Shown here in pieces: positions 1 through 12,427 of a stretch of 64,000 nucleotides of DNA. This stretch comes from Coffea arabica. Taxonomy: Eukaryota > Streptophyta > Magnoliopsida > Gentianales > Rubiaceae. Made by a program: the position numbers and the translations under genes. The notes under the pieces are model-generated. The model searched no databases and was not told where the DNA came from. It saw nothing but the letters and a program-made list of their open reading frames with translations. The stretch spans positions 3,536,501 through 3,600,500 of the forward strand of contig NC_092317.1 in assembly GCF_036785885.1 (NCBI RefSeq), read 5' to 3'. Position 1 is the first letter of the stretch. Each line of letters begins with the position of its first letter.

Positions 1-386
1 AACCATCTTGTTATTTACAGATTTGCCAAATCAACAACAACTACATCATCTTAGTATATGAACAAGCCTTCACAAGTTACTTAAACTGCATCAAATGGTG
101 ATTGGACTGGAAAGATAGAATAGATCCTAGCGGAGCTGTCGGCAGTGGTGAGAGGGCGCCGGAGAGACAGGGAGACAGACAGTCATTCTTGCAATGGAGA
201 TAGGGTGAGGAGCGGCTTGTGATGAGAATTTTTAGGCTTGATAGTGTAGGTTTCTTGATGGTCGGTGCAGTTTTATATTTTAAGACTTTATTGGCCACTT
301 GTTTTGATGAACTCGACTTTCACGATGTATAGCAGAAATGGGTCAAGTACATTCGCATACTTAGCCCTCAACTTTCAGCAGATTGG
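1..386. other. Window edge, no gene recognised
   Basis: An open frame on the - strand (about 77-298) has no ATG start and resembles no family I know. The stretch of moderate GC at 130-240 could belong to a gene cut by the window edge, but nothing in it supports a call. Confidence 0.3.
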
Positions 387-621
387 CTCCATTTGGATTA
401 ATCAGTTTTTCAAAAATTAATTTTTAAATATTATAATACTTTTTAAAAAGTATTCCAAAAGGTATTCTGAAAAATAGTCTAAATTTTTTTAATGTTTAAA
501 AAATATCTCAAAATATATTATAAAAACTCTACTATTTTTAAATATTTCAAAATATATTCTAAAAACTCTGTTACAGTCAAATTTTTCAAAAACACCCCAA
601 AAAATAATTAATCCAAACGGA
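387..621. repeat. MITE-like repeat, family 1, copy 1
   Basis: The stretch starts with CCATTTGGATTAATCAG and ends with the approximate inverse (TTAATCCAAACGG). Its very AT-rich interior repeats blocks such as CAAAATATATTCTAAAAACTC. The same layout, including the block around 'aaaaactctgctacag' and the closing 'aatccaaacgga', returns at 19331-19575. The inverted ends and two dispersed copies point to a small non-autonomous DNA transposon. I could not fix a target-site duplication. Confidence 0.5.
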
Positions 622-1446
622 TGTTTTTAAATTACTTAATTGTATGTCCTCTTAAAGAGAAGTAATAATACTAATCCTTTTCTTTTTAGCCTTTGTTTAG
701 CTGAAGTATGCTATCATGTTGCTTACAAACATTAACGTGAAGTATATTAATGGAACTTTTGACATCGAATATTTTGCTGTGTTGTTTGGTTTACGCTATG
801 AGAACCTGATAAAATTATTTTTACTATAACTCATTTAGTCATTTATGATTTTGCCAACGGAAAATTGACTACCCACATAATACACACACACACACTAAGT
901 TCTGTATTATAAGCAACATATTAACGAAGTCAATCTTCAATGTGGCCCAATACTCTTTACATACAGAGTCTTTGCAAGCCTAGCCGAACATCACCGATAC
1001 CCTTTCAAGCCTAGCCCAGAAATTGTTTTCAGCTTGGAATGGATATTGATAATTCACCCAAACTTTTTTTGACCTAAAAAAAAAAGAATAGATATTGATA
1101 ATTGAATCTCAAAGACTATTGGACTCAAATTCAAGGTTAGTTACCTCACCAAAAAAGAGAAGAAGCTCGAATATCACTTAAATCGACTTGAGCATTGAGA
1201 TCTAAATGTGAAGATGAATGAGATTGCCAAGTTACGGGAGAGTTATCTTTTCCATTTGTTGGTTTGTTTTTGACGAATAAGTTGCTTACTTATATAGGAG
1301 CGGATATTGTTTACCAAAATATTCGGCATATGTTAAATTCAATCTTAGAGCAGGAGCTAACAAATTTTGAGCTTTTGTATTTTTTGCGGATAATGTTTTT
1401 CAAGGGTAAAACAAAGATTTCATTCATTCAAATCATATATTACGGC
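622..1446. other. AT-rich intergenic stretch
   Basis: No coding frame of recognisable family is seen. A short (AC)n run lies near 884-896. Confidence 0.4.
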
Positions 1447-1640
1447 TTTGATTAGTAAAGAAAGGAAATCATCCTATCAAGCAGTTTTACATTTCAAACG
1501 AAGAGAAAATTTTGCTAAAACATGGGTTGGCAAATTTCCGGTCTTTGATTAGTAAAGAAGGGAAATCATCCTACCAAACAGTTCTACATTTCAAATCAGG
1601 AGAAAGTTTTGCTAAAACATGGGTTAGCAATTTTCCAGTT
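1447..1640. repeat. Two-copy tandem repeat, period 97 bp
   Basis: A unit beginning TTTGATTAGTAAAGAA at 1447 recurs at 1544 with only scattered substitutions. Both copies contain GCTAAAACATGGGTT. It lies in non-coding sequence just downstream (in the sense of the LINE strand) of the RNase H remnant. Confidence 0.7.
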
Positions 1641-1689
1641 CTATAAAGATGGGAAATTTTACATCCTTGGAAAAAATTTATAGAGGTTC

Positions 1690-2235
1690 CGAGCCTTGTC
1701 TAGCAAATTGCCAAAATCAGAAAATCCACTTCATCCGAATTCATTTTCTGAACAACATTAATAATAGCATCACTTTCAAGAATCAAAATCTCAATCCCCA
1801 CTTCTTTTGTCCATTTTAATCTTTTGATGACAGCTATAATTTCAGCAAATTTTAGAAAATATAACTTTACCAATTCTTTCCACAAAAGGCTACCTACCAT
1901 AGGCTATCCGTCATCATCTCTAACGAGAATACCAATTCCCACATCGGTTCAGGAGTGTGAGAGGATCCCCTTTTAAGGTCCATTGAGCTCCCCTTCCAGT
2001 CAGCAATTGTCTGGACAGTGAAATTTAGTGGATCCTCCCTTAAATGGTTGATTTTCAAGGAATACCAATTCCTACATCCTCTAGAGTGCATGTTGCATCT
2101 ACAGTAACCTTCAAAAAACCTTGCTGCTCTCAATTCTGGAGAATGCCTACCGTCTGAAGAATTCATTTGAGCCAGCCATCTTATTAATTTCTTGGGCTTG
2201 GATAAACTCCTGTAAATATGATTTTGCCCATTCAA
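1690..2235 (-). pseudogene. LINE-type RNase H domain remnant
   Basis: Read on the - strand, the piece near 1900-1945 gives GIGILVRDDDG in one frame. The next piece, about 1700-1900 in another frame, gives a stretch with AEIIAVIKRLKW and EILILESDAIINVV. These match the beta-strand and ExD motifs of the RVT_3 RNase H-like domain found at the end of plant non-LTR retrotransposons and in related host-derived proteins. A frame change separates the two parts and no intact gene surrounds them. It is therefore a decayed fragment. I see no poly(A) tail or target-site duplication at its ends. Confidence 0.6.
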
Positions 2236-2372
2236 CTACCACGTGGGGTTTGATTACCTTTGCTTCAAATATGATGCTATTTTCCTGATAATTTCAAGGA
2301 CTGGGTTATTAATTTTGTTTCACAATATTATTACTATTACAATTTAGGCCTTCCAAAGACGAAAACAGATTG

Positions 2373-2452
2373 GAGTCGGCCTAGTGCAGGATCCACTGAC
2401 TCTGCTTTTTCCCATCCGTGATTGAGGGCACCAGATTTCTCATTTCCATGGA
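2373..2452 (+). promoter_or_regulatory. Orphan copy of SAM-gene upstream block
   Basis: About 80 bp here match the block at 6688-6765, some 300-380 bp upstream of the first SAM-domain gene. They share CTGCTTTTTCCCATCCGTGA and the closing TTTCCATGGA. No SAM-domain coding sequence follows, so it looks like the remains of a partial gene duplication. Whether it is regulatory is inferred only from conservation between the tandem genes. Confidence 0.5.
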
Positions 2453-5400
2453 TGACAGTGCTGGTCATCATTAGAATAATACTAACACTACTAGTTGGCA
2501 AGCATAGACAGAGTTGGGAAGAATGCAAGATGTATCCTAACCAATGCTTAGGAGAATGCAGCTCTACACCAGAGGGAGAGAACCTTGAAAAAAAAAAACG
2601 GAGTTAACGTGGCATGGTACTGGTACTGGTACTGGTATATAAAGATATTACGAACCCATATAAGATTGACGTTCGGAGATGGCTTTTCACAGGAAGATTT
2701 GTATGGAACTTCAGAGCTGTTGGGGTGTTGTTGGATTGGGCCAAGTGAAGAAGAACTTCAATGGTGTGACGCGATTCAGATACATTATCAGATGTAACAA
2801 ATTGTTCTCTTAGTAATTCACGAGCTCTTTTTTCTGGCCCTTTTCGCCCACAATTCGCAGACATCGTCATATTTATTATGCACCCTGACTCTCCAAGCAT
2901 AGTATTTATTTTGCACCAACTCAGACATCGTTTACTATTGTACGACTAAAACTTCAATCTGTTCACAACGAAGAGTGTAGTCTACACTCTGGAGAAGATC
3001 ATGGGCCATCTTTCTTAGCCACTACCTACTCTCTGCCTTCTTGGCCAGGTTTGTTGTCCTAGATTTTTCACTCACGGCCCAAGGTACTTTGACAGTAAAA
3101 AATGTTCAATGCACAGGCAATGCGTATTTAATTAGTGTATCGGTATCACCATCTTTCAATAACTCAAGACTCTTTTTTAGGGTGTGCCACCAGGTCTTTT
3201 AATTGCCTCAATCATCACACAACTTCACGCGAAATCGTTTCCAGAAGAGTCTCATCCCATCCCATTTGGCCAGGTAGCCTTGCCACCATCCCCTCGTATA
3301 CCATAGCAGATAATGCTGCAACTTCTACAAAAGCCACTTAGAGACTCAACTTACTCGGGAACGATTGTCCGGAAAATCGTTTGGACCGATTTTGTGCAAA
3401 ATATAACTCTGTATGCTTACGGTGTAATTTATTTTCACCAATGCATAATTATAAAACAAAATTTTGTAAGTTTCACATATGATGTAAAAAACGATGTGTA
3501 AGATGCAATCTAAACTTTACATTTTTATTGATCAAATTTTGACCATGAACCTTCAAGAACCACTGCTTCTTGCAATAATCATTCCTGTCCCTCCTCCAGA
3601 ATTTTGCCACCTGACTCCATTCGTACGTACCAATGATTTTGATTGTGCAACTCTCAGTAGATGCATGCATAACTTTCCCTGCCTAAAATATTCCCTTCCC
3701 CGGAGCTAGCTGGTCATCTCCGCCATCCTACTGTTTCCATGTGACCTACTAGTAATTAATACTACTTGCGTCCTGTCTATTCTTATGGTTGCAATTGATG
3801 GAGGGATCATGTAACATCTCTAATTTATAGTTTAAATATAAAATCCCTAATTCACGTCACTAACTTATTAACCTTCGTGCAGCTTCAATTTAATTATTTT
3901 TCCCCTTCTATATAAAATTGGCTCCAAATCTTAAAAGAATAAAAAGAAAAAGGAAGGTCTTGAACCACAAATTGAAAATGTAAATCAATAAGTGGTTCAT
4001 TGCTTCCTCAAACTCAACTTTACCACCGAACCTTCGGGCTCAACCCTGTGAATGAGTCAGTCAGACTTAGAAGTTAGAACCCACCTGCGTCGTCTATCCA
4101 TCTTAGGCAAAGAATCAAAGCTCTAATTTCTGCGGGTTTAATTACCTTCAAGCAAGCAGCTGATACGAGCCCCAGGTTGACAGTGGAAACTAGTAGTACT
4201 TGTTTCAAAACTTTTCTTATTTTTGTGTTAGTATTCTCTCTCTTTCTCATAAGTCACATTTAGATCACCGTCTTGCAGATTCCTTGATAAGTTTCGATTT
4301 GATACTAAAGATAAGAAGGATGCGAATGTCACATACAATCTTTATCTCGAAGCGAAGTATAAAATTTTCCATTAGCTCCTTCAATAAAGTAATGACAACT
4401 TGGTCCACCTCAAGATCGTTTGGAATCATTTGATTTAACTGCATGTCTCCCCAACAGAATTTGTAAATTCCAATTATAGTAAGAAATACATACTGATACA
4501 CTGCTACATGTTTTTGCCTGTCGCATACTTGGTTTTAAGAACATAAGAAATGAGTTGGTGTAGCTCTTGATAGATGTACAAAGGGGAAATTTTATATCTG
4601 AATGAATATAAATGATGCGTCATTAAATTTAAACTTTTAATATACATAAACCTATAGCTGCCAATAATCATTTTATTAATCATTAGTCCTAAATTTTCCT
4701 TCATAAATTGGGTTAGATCATTATGTTTATCAGCTTAGAGCTAATAGTGAGGGCTCCATATATAATTTGTGTTATTCGGACTCTTCATTTGACCCCAAAG
4801 TACCCGTGACTGTCCACAAGATATGATACTGGTGCTGGTTTAAGACATGTGCCCGACACTTGGAAAATTTTTTGGACGCTTTGACTCTTGTGAGGTCTGA
4901 TGTCGAAGGTAGAGGAGGAGACCTAGTTGAGAATCCTCATGGGCGTGGAAGACTTGCTGCATTGGAGTCCTTATTGCACTGGAATCCTTTTCAACCATGA
5001 CTTGTTGGTTACTTTAAAATTTGCTAATCCTTCTCGAGCTATGACTTGTATGTTGGGGGTACTATATATTAGTAATTCTTATATTTACGAGAAATTTTGC
5101 CGCACCCACGCACTTCGTGTTCCCGTGTCATAATTTTAGATGGTTCTGCGCTCGAGTCCAGGTACAAATGTGTTTGGATAGTATATTATTTGAAATAATT
5201 ACTGTAGCATTTTTTGTGATGCGATGTATATGAGATAAAAAAGTAGTTAGAAATATAAAAATATAGATTTGAAAATGTGTTTACGACATAAACAATATAT
5301 TACGTGAAATAATTCAACAATCCAAACACATCTCAATAATTATCCTACTATGATCATGCTGCTGCTAATGCAGAATGATCACTTCTAAAACCTATGCAGT

Positions 5401-6350
5401 TTAGGATTCTGATATTAACCACCGGCTCTAAGCTTATCCTATGCTGGTGTTTAATTGTATGATAGTAGTTTAATTCAAGACCTTACTATATATGTATGCA
5501 ATTCTAGACCATAGTATGTTATTTTGCACTGTGGGTGTGGGGTGAAGAATGAACAAGTTGAAATTTTTGATTCTTTACAGTGGAGATTTGTGTAGTTGGG
5601 AAATGATTTTTTTTTGCTTCTCTCTTCTATTGTTGTAGTTTATGTTGACCGTTTCATTGTGTAAGTATGATGGTAAAAAATATTAAATCACAAATTTTAC
5701 TGCCCCCGCATGACAAGATTTTGGAACGATCCAGCTCCGTTGTCGTCCATTATGTCCTAACAAAATCCAAAATATAATCTGTGTACCTCTAAAAGATAGT
5801 GTATTTTAGTATATGGTAACCGAAAGTTCGTTGGGAAGTAATGGTCAGCCGACAATAAAAAGAGAAAAAAAAGACGCTGGTGATTGAACAATGATGATGG
5901 AAGCCAAAACCTAATCACCTAATACTACGACCTAACTCAAAAGTCAAATTATGTTTACTATTACAATGAAATTTTTAACCAGGCCCATGCGGTTATATTA
6001 ATGGCATGTAATAGTCGCGAATCTTGTAGCAAATGTTTCCCTTGAAACCCCAACCAAAAAAGGAAAAAGAAAAAGGAGGAAATGCCGAGTTAACTATTTT
6101 GACAAGGTTACATTGAAGACTGATTTTGTTGGTTTGCTTTCAAATGGTCGATATCCTGCGCTAACTAGAGAGACAATTTAGATACGGGTGTTAAAAATTG
6201 TTTTGTTAAAGTACTAAAATTTGAGCTCGCACTATTGAAATTGGAAGTAGTAACTTGGTAAAGTTTACTAAGACGTTCCTCCCTTCAAAAAGATGAAATA
6301 CTCCTCCAGTCCAGATTATAAGAAGTCTTGAATCACAAAATGAGATTGGA
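2453..6350. other. Long intergenic region without a recognisable gene
   Basis: Short open frames on both strands resemble no family I know. A small (TGGTAC)n-like microsatellite sits near 2613-2636. A MITE copy at 5169-5332 is listed separately. Nothing else is supported. Confidence 0.4.
5169..5332 (+). repeat. MITE family 2, copy A
   Basis: The element starts ATGTGTTTGGATAG and ends with the inverse AATCCAAACACAT. Its core, TTTTTGTGATGCGATGTATA followed by AGATAAAA, is shared with copies near 30041-30202, 47281-47447 and, in reverse orientation, 54634-54803. Size, inverted ends and dispersal fit a MITE. No convincing target-site duplication is seen here. Confidence 0.6.
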
Positions 6351-6356
6351 AGCTGT

Positions 6357-6475
6357 GTCGAGACGGTTTTAACCTGGTGATTAAGGTTGAGAATTTAGTG
6401 ATTTAGAGGTCTTGTGTTCAAATTTCCTCTCTCGTCTCTTCTCTCTTTACAACTCTTTTCATGCTAGGAAAAATT
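6357..6475 (+). repeat. Possible SINE remnant
   Basis: The stretch contains GGTGATTAAGGTTG (A-box-like) and about 45 bp later GGTCTTGTGTTCAAATTTCC (B-box-like), followed by pyrimidine-rich TCTC runs. This is the pattern of tRNA-derived plant SINE heads. No tail or target duplication was identified, so the call is tentative. Confidence 0.3.
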
Positions 6476-6687
6476 AAAAACAAGAAGAAGAGTAAAGTGC
6501 AAGCAGGGATAGGTGAAAATGGCTAGTAGGAGTTTGGTTTTGGTCTATAATTCCTCTTCTAAACTGTGAAGTACGAATACACCACAAATTTATGCGTTTT
6601 CTATCATATTGCGTAAAGGCGCACTAAGAAATTCCTCCATGCCTGGAGCCATTCCCCTTTAAATCCCACGACAAAATCAACAGGTAA

Positions 6688-6765
6688 GAGTAGGCCTAAT
6701 GCAAGATCCATTTGACTCTGTCTGCTTTTTCCCATCCGTGATTGATGGCATCAGATTTCCATGGA
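6688..6765 (+). promoter_or_regulatory. Conserved upstream block of SAM gene 1
   Basis: This block resembles 2373-2452 strongly and 12020-12110 (upstream of SAM gene 2) more weakly. The core 'tttttcccatccgtgattga' becomes 'ttttcccagccgtgaatga' at the second gene. Its conserved position upstream of both paralogues suggests a cis-regulatory module, but that is inference. Confidence 0.45.
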
Positions 6766-7006
6766 TTTCTTAGTCCTCACTCATGCCACAAGAAGCCATT
6801 TCACATTCTTGGAGGGAACAATAAAAATGACTTTCAAAAGACCCCACAAGCCCATTCTTTTTCTTTTAGTCATTCTCAAGTTTTTAACTACCGTCCTATC
6901 AAAGCATAAAAAAGAAAACCAAGTCAAGTCACTTAACTCCAATCCCCAGAGTCCCTCTTTCCCTTTCATCATATCTCACCCTCTGCTCTTTTCCATTTCA
7001 TTGTTT

Positions 7007-7016
7007 TTATATATAT
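7007..7016 (+). promoter_or_regulatory. TATA box of SAM gene 1
   Basis: TTTATATATA lies about 50 bp before the ATG at 7067. This spacing favours that ATG and argues against the longer open frame that starts at 6761. Confidence 0.5.
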
Positions 7017-7066
7017 CCCCGCAGATTTCTAACTATCTTCCAGTCACTCTCATCTTGTACCCAGCC

Positions 7067-7657
7067 ATGGATTGGTTCTCATGGCTCTCGAAAACGGGCC
7101 TTGAGCCCTCTCTGGTTTATGAATATGGCCTAGCTTTTGCTCACAATGAGCTTGAAGAAGAAGACATAGCCTACTTCAACCATGAATTTCTGCAAAGCAT
7201 GGGGATTTCTATAGCTAAACACAGGCTAGAAATTCTCAAGCTTGCCAAGAAAGAGAAAGGGACCATTCCACATCCCATGTCTAGGCTGCTCATAGCAATC
7301 AAGAGAACAAAGAGGAGTCTTTCCAAGTATATTCGCATGTGGGTTCGGCGAGAGGAGTCGGCTCTTGCACTGGTGCCAAAGCGTAGTTATAATTCAAGTT
7401 CAAGATGGAAGAGTGCTATGGTGAAGAGGAACAAGAGGCTGACGGTTGCTAAGCAAAATAGCAGTAGACTCTTGCTTACTAATGGTAGTCCTATGGTGAT
7501 GATGCCTAGTTCAAGAATTGAGAGTTTCTCAAGCCCAAATATTTATGATCTCAGGGCTGATGACGAGAAGATGGATGCAGATCGCGACGAGTATTGGTCA
7601 GCAGCGTTCGAAGAGATCAAATGGGACTCAATGTTTCAGAATTTGAAGCCAACTTGA
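7067..7657 (+). CDS. SAM-domain protein, tandem copy 1
   Basis: A 196-residue, single-exon protein. Residues 1-65 form a sterile alpha motif: it opens [20 protein letters not shown] and includes [19 protein letters not shown], the usual SAM helix-5 region. A basic linker follows (SRLLIAIKRTKRSLSKYIR), and the protein ends in an acidic/aromatic tail, [18 protein letters not shown] domains mediate protein-protein or sometimes RNA binding; the partner of this plant family is unknown to me. The frame stays open upstream to an ATG at 6761. I chose 7067 because the paralogue starts at the equivalent MDWFSW, a TATA-like box lies at 7007, and the extra N-terminus looks like translated promoter. It probably corresponds to Arabidopsis At1g80520. 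The second copy lies 5 kb downstream on the same strand. Confidence 0.88.
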   Translation: MDWFSWLSKTGLEPSLVYEYGLAFAHNELEEEDIAYFNHEFLQSMGISIAKHRLEILKLAKKEKGTIPHPMSRLLIAIKRTKRSLSKYIRMWVRREESALALVPKRSYNSSSRWKSAMVKRNKRLTVAKQNSSRLLLTNGSPMVMMPSSRIESFSSPNIYDLRADDEKMDADRDEYWSAAFEEIKWDSMFQNLKPT

Positions 7658-9274
7658 TTGAATTTGGTTCTCATTTCTTTCTTTTTTTATTTTGATTACG
7701 CCAATCAATTTGAATGGTGCAGGGGAGGTGTAGGTACTATTGCAATCTTCAATTTTATCTTTGTAGTTTGTAGTAGTTGGTAAAAGAAAATAAGGAATTG
7801 TATGACTTTTCTCAGCAGTGGTGGTGGATGAGTCATGCAGAGCCCACCAAAAAAAGCATTAGAGTCAGTACCTGTAATCAGATTGTCCCCCCTACTTTGC
7901 ATGTTTGTAACTATCTTTTTCACTTCACATAATCAGGTGTAATTATGGGCCTTCCCAGCAGTATCTTTTTCTTCCTCAACTTCAGGATGAGAAATGGAGA
8001 ACTCGTTAGTATGATACATTAGCCAGACTGGTCGCTTCTTAACAAAAATGTTAATTAGGTACTTGTTCTTCTTGGACGACTGTTTCTGGTAATTACTAGT
8101 AGCATATTGCACCAGTTTTGTATGTACTTAGCTCCAAAAAAACAAAAAAAAAAAGGGATTGTGCAAACTTTGTTGCAATCGGTAATTTAGGAAAAAGTTG
8201 CTCATATCTTAGAGAGATCAGGACTTAGATGAGTGCGCTGCAATAAATGCTGTACAAGTACACAGATGAGAAGGAGATTGCTCCTGCGGCAACTGAACGT
8301 TGCTTAGAAATCGTTATTTTAATTATCGCTTCTGCAAATTGTTTCTTAGCATTTAGGAACCGATGCTGCATTAAATGTCTCCATAAATAATTGCGAATTT
8401 CAATAATAGATCCCTCCCATTAATTACTATCACCTAAGTATTGGGACCATGATTTAGCTCCAAATCGCCTTAATGCTAGGATCACAGTTTATCCTCAAAA
8501 GAGAAAAGAACAATACTTAGCAGGATCATAAGAGCTCCATGACTCAGGGCCCAACAATGTGGACAAGGGAAGTGGCCTCTAACCCCACGAAGACTGCCGC
8601 ATTTGCATTTTGCAGCGGCACCTTACGACTCCTGATCTATCACTATCTAATCTTCTTGTCTGAAAATTTCTGAGCAAAGATGAACTAAGATCAAATGTGG
8701 TGGAACCGGAAAAGATATTTCTTGGCTGGGAATCGGGCACCGACACATGTTTTGCCTTGTGGCAGGCATTGTCCCACTGTGCATTATGCATTTACTAGAC
8801 TGACTGATGCATTAAACCAGTTTGCAGCAATTATGATGGACAAAGTTCTTCATTCGAGATTCTACAGTTACTGGTTACAACTCCTCCATGCAAATGCTTT
8901 TAAGCTCTGTCAAAAGTGTCCAGAGTTGTTGAACAAAATCTGAAAATTTTTTTATTCAATCTAGAAATCCCTTCTTAAAGAGATTATTATGAAAGTTTAA
9001 AAGTCGAGTCAGAAATCTTAGGGTTAGCTAGGCCAATGTACCTTATTAAAGAGATTTATAAAACAGTACTGTATCTGTTTGTGTTAAAGCCTGAGTTCTA
9101 ATGAAACATCAGAAAAGAATTACATAAACCCGTTATCGGGTGAAATGTCCAAGGAATTTTATTCATGACTAAACACCCTACATCGAACATTAACTGGATC
9201 CAGATCAATCGCAGCCATCTTCGAATTTGGAACGCAGTTTGCTTATGCAAATATTTTTTTTAATGCAAGTTAAT
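7658..9274. other. Intergenic region between SAM gene 1 and a MULE
   Basis: The first few hundred bases are presumably the 3' UTR of the SAM gene. No other coding family is recognised; short open frames near 8579-8943 have no family resemblance. Confidence 0.4.
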
Positions 9275-10636
9275 TATATCAAAGGGATAATTTCAGAAAC
9301 CTCCCCTGAGGTTTCGTGAAATATCACTAAGCTCCTCCCACGTTTTCAAAATCTCTCTTACTACCCCTCAAGTGATTGTAGTGTCACATGTCACTATCAA
9401 AATAGATGAATTGTCAATAATAACCTCATTTCTTCTAGCAATTATTTAGCATATGAAAAGCAAAAAAAAAAAAGCATGTAATAGTCTAAAGCCCGGAAAA
9501 CAATTGGCCCACTTACAAAAAATAAAATGTTTTGATTTCTAGTTCAATTTTTTCCTTTAACATTGGACTTTATAATTTGACTTGAATTTGGGGCCAATAC
9601 ATAATAGTTTTGACTTTTCATGTGCACTTAGTATAAACCATTATTAATATTGTGCAAACGTCTTGATAATTTTTTAATATAACCAAATATATATATATAT
9701 ATATTTTTTTAAATTACCCATGGCCACCTTTGCTTTTAGTCTCATACTTACCTTAGTTCACTAGTTATTTCTTAATCTATTATACTTAGTTAGGGTAAAG
9801 AAATCAGCACCATTTCCTTTTGACATCTAACACTAGTAGCAAGTTTAGAAACGAGAATAGGATCCTTATTATTACCCTTTCGATATCTTTTTTAATATGT
9901 GTTGTTTTATTTTTATTTTTCTTTCAATTTTCTTCCTTACACTGATATAATCAGAACATGTGGCTACAATAATGTTCTTCAGAATGTCAAATCTTTTTAT
10001 GCATACGTCCAATAATAATACTCTTATAACAAGGATGAGTTGAAAAGAAACTAACTTTGTATATATTGAAAAAAATTGGGGTGGTTTTGAATGATTGTTC
10101 TTAGGAGTTTTTGTAAAAAAAGTCAAATATATATTTTTCTATTTACATTGTTGATTACAAAATTTTAAAGTTCAAAGAAGGTGTACAAATAACATAGCAC
10201 AAACAAATAAATAAGAGTAAAATGTCATACTTTTTGATAGTTAATCATTTTCTTCTACTAATTTCCTCTCAATCTGCCCATTTTCTAAAGCTATTTCTAC
10301 CTTTTAATATTGCTGCTAGGAAGCCAAAACTAACCGTTGCCTTCCTAACGGTCATTCACCTTTCTCACTTGCAGTCCAATTTTCATGCATTTCACACTTT
10401 GACCCCCTCACTTTTTGAATAGATTTTTTTTGGTCAGCTTAAGGGTATTAAGGGAACTAAAACTCTCTCTCTCCTCCAAAATGCATTTTCTATTAATACT
10501 TTTGGTTAGAGGGGCTGACATTGTTAATAAAATGTCAATTCAAAGGGTGGTAAGAGAGATTTTGAAAACGTGAAGGGAGCTTAGTGATATTTCATGAAAC
10601 CTCAGGGGAGGTTTATGAAATTATCCCTATATCAAA
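9275..10636. mobile_element. Non-autonomous MULE with long terminal inverted repeats
   Basis: The element itself runs 9284-10627 (1344 bp). Its ends are inverted copies of about 85 bp starting GGGATAATTTCA and including AAACCTCCCCTGAGGTTTC, with few mismatches. It is flanked by a perfect 9-bp direct repeat, TATATCAAA, at 9275-9283 and 10628-10636. Long terminal inverted repeats with 9-bp target duplications are the hallmark of Mutator-like elements. The interior is AT-rich with a (TA)n run near 9680-9697, and no transposase is recognisable, so it is a non-autonomous copy. A relative lies at 18160-18870. Confidence 0.88.
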
Positions 10637-12019
10637 TTGGCAAAATAAAAAATGTCAGCTCAAGTAATCACAAAGTAGACTCCACTATTCACAGTTTCAT
10701 TATTTATTTATGTTAATAACATTTTATGGCTCGTTGGGTACGACGACTTCGTTCTTTAGTTACCGTGCAAAAATTGAGAAGATCCAGAAGTGGGAAAATT
10801 CAATAGTCAATTTAGACTGCCATCGGTTTTCAGCTAAATGCTATGCTGGAAAGTAAGCTGGTTGATTAGAAACCAGAATCCTTGCTCATCTAGAATCACC
10901 GAGCCAGAATCCACAAAGTCTTCATAAATCTTCAATTTCGGACGAGATTTTATGTCAACTCACATAGATATAAGCAAATTCTAGTACTAATAAAAGACAA
11001 TCACATATTCCACTGAAGTTAAGGCACGAACTAAATGGTAGACGGGGCTTTACAGCCTAGAGCTAAAACAAAGGGAGAGACAACGTTACCCTAATTATAT
11101 ATAGGACAATAGCGACCAGCACTAATCATTCACGAGAGAGCGTTCGTGCTAAGAAAGCACACTATGATGCTATCTTTTAATGATTGAATAAAGTTCAATC
11201 ATTGTTTGATTAGATCAATCTGTATTGATCAGTGCAAGAATATATACTTGATAACAAAAAAACAACAAAAAATGGAGATTGGTGTGTTCTTAACTAGGAA
11301 GTTAGAAAATAACTAAGACAGAAATGAAAGCATACACGATTGCAGAATTACAGGGATGTGTTCTAACATCATGATTGCGAGATTGTTTGTCTACTCCTAC
11401 TGTACACAGGGACAATATGTTCTGTAGTAATAAGATCCGCACACATGCACAATACTTACAAGTTTGGAGTGGAAAATACGTTTGAGTACTAGTGGTCCAT
11501 TTTGAAGAAGCATAATCTACATTTTCTCTCCTCATGTAATGTTGCCGCAATCTCAACATGATTACCATTATACTACTACTCAACATGCATGAACTCTGGT
11601 GCTAATTAAAATAACTAACCATCATTATTCTTGTCCAACTCTGTAATCTGAAAAATGGTGTTTACCAGTCCTGCATGCCCCAAAAGAACGTAAATCCACT
11701 ACGTGGGAAGGTAAATTTACACGGCATGACTACCTTGAAGGCGTTCGGTTAAACTGCTGGGGCATACCCATTTTTGTGTTTTTAGGTAACGTTTCATAAA
11801 TGGGTAGGAAGACTGGGGCGTCAGCTATAGTTTCCAACAAAAGATGGTCATTTGTGAGGCCGTCTAGCCGAGAAATTAAGCCGGGCGTCTGCTTTGTGCT
11901 TTCGGCTTGCAACTTAATGCAACCATATCATATGCGGACAAATATTAGTTGGTAATTGGTAGTATAATGCTAAATAAGTTTGTCCATTTCCCTGCTGATT
12001 ATGTGGACTAGCCCCGGGA
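10637..12019. other. Intergenic region upstream of SAM gene 2
   Basis: Short open frames at 11302-11586 and 11730-11912 on the - strand resemble nothing I recognise and have no supporting signals. Confidence 0.35.
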
Positions 12020-12110
12020 TAAGCTGCTGACCCACCAATCTCCTTTTCCCAGCCGTGAATGATGGTGTGAGATTATGAAAAAGAATTCCTTAGGTCTCAC
12101 TTCAACAGCA
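12020..12110 (+). promoter_or_regulatory. Upstream block of SAM gene 2
   Basis: TTTTCCCAGCCGTGAATGA and the following bases resemble the block at 6688-6765, at a similar distance (about 320-400 bp) from the ATG. Between here and the gene, the two promoters also share a 'catctttttcttttgtccttc'-like tract. A (TA)n TATA-like run lies at 12354-12371, 57-74 bp before the ATG at 12428. Confidence 0.4.
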
Positions 12111-12427
12111 ATGTCACGACTCTTTGCCCAATTCTTGAAGGCAACACGGCTTTAATTAAGCCCAGGGTCCATCTTTTTCTTTTGTCCTTCTCAACTTCAA
12201 CTGCCGACTCATTCGGGCACTTGTCATCCTTATTCACTCGATCGTTCTTCAAATCAAGGTCGCAAGTCTCAACCAATTGCTAAAAAGAAAAAATGTATCA
12301 ATTCACAATTAAAAATTGGTCCCTAATTGTACTTGCTCTTGCCATCCTACCATGTATATATATATATATATTGATGTATTTCTATACCAAAGTCGGGTGG
12401 TGAATTGGTACCACTGGACTCCAAGCG

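Noticed and set aside
6761-7066. N-terminal extension of SAM gene 1
   Set aside because: It is open but has no counterpart in the tandem paralogue and includes the TATA-like box at 7007. It is most likely promoter and leader.
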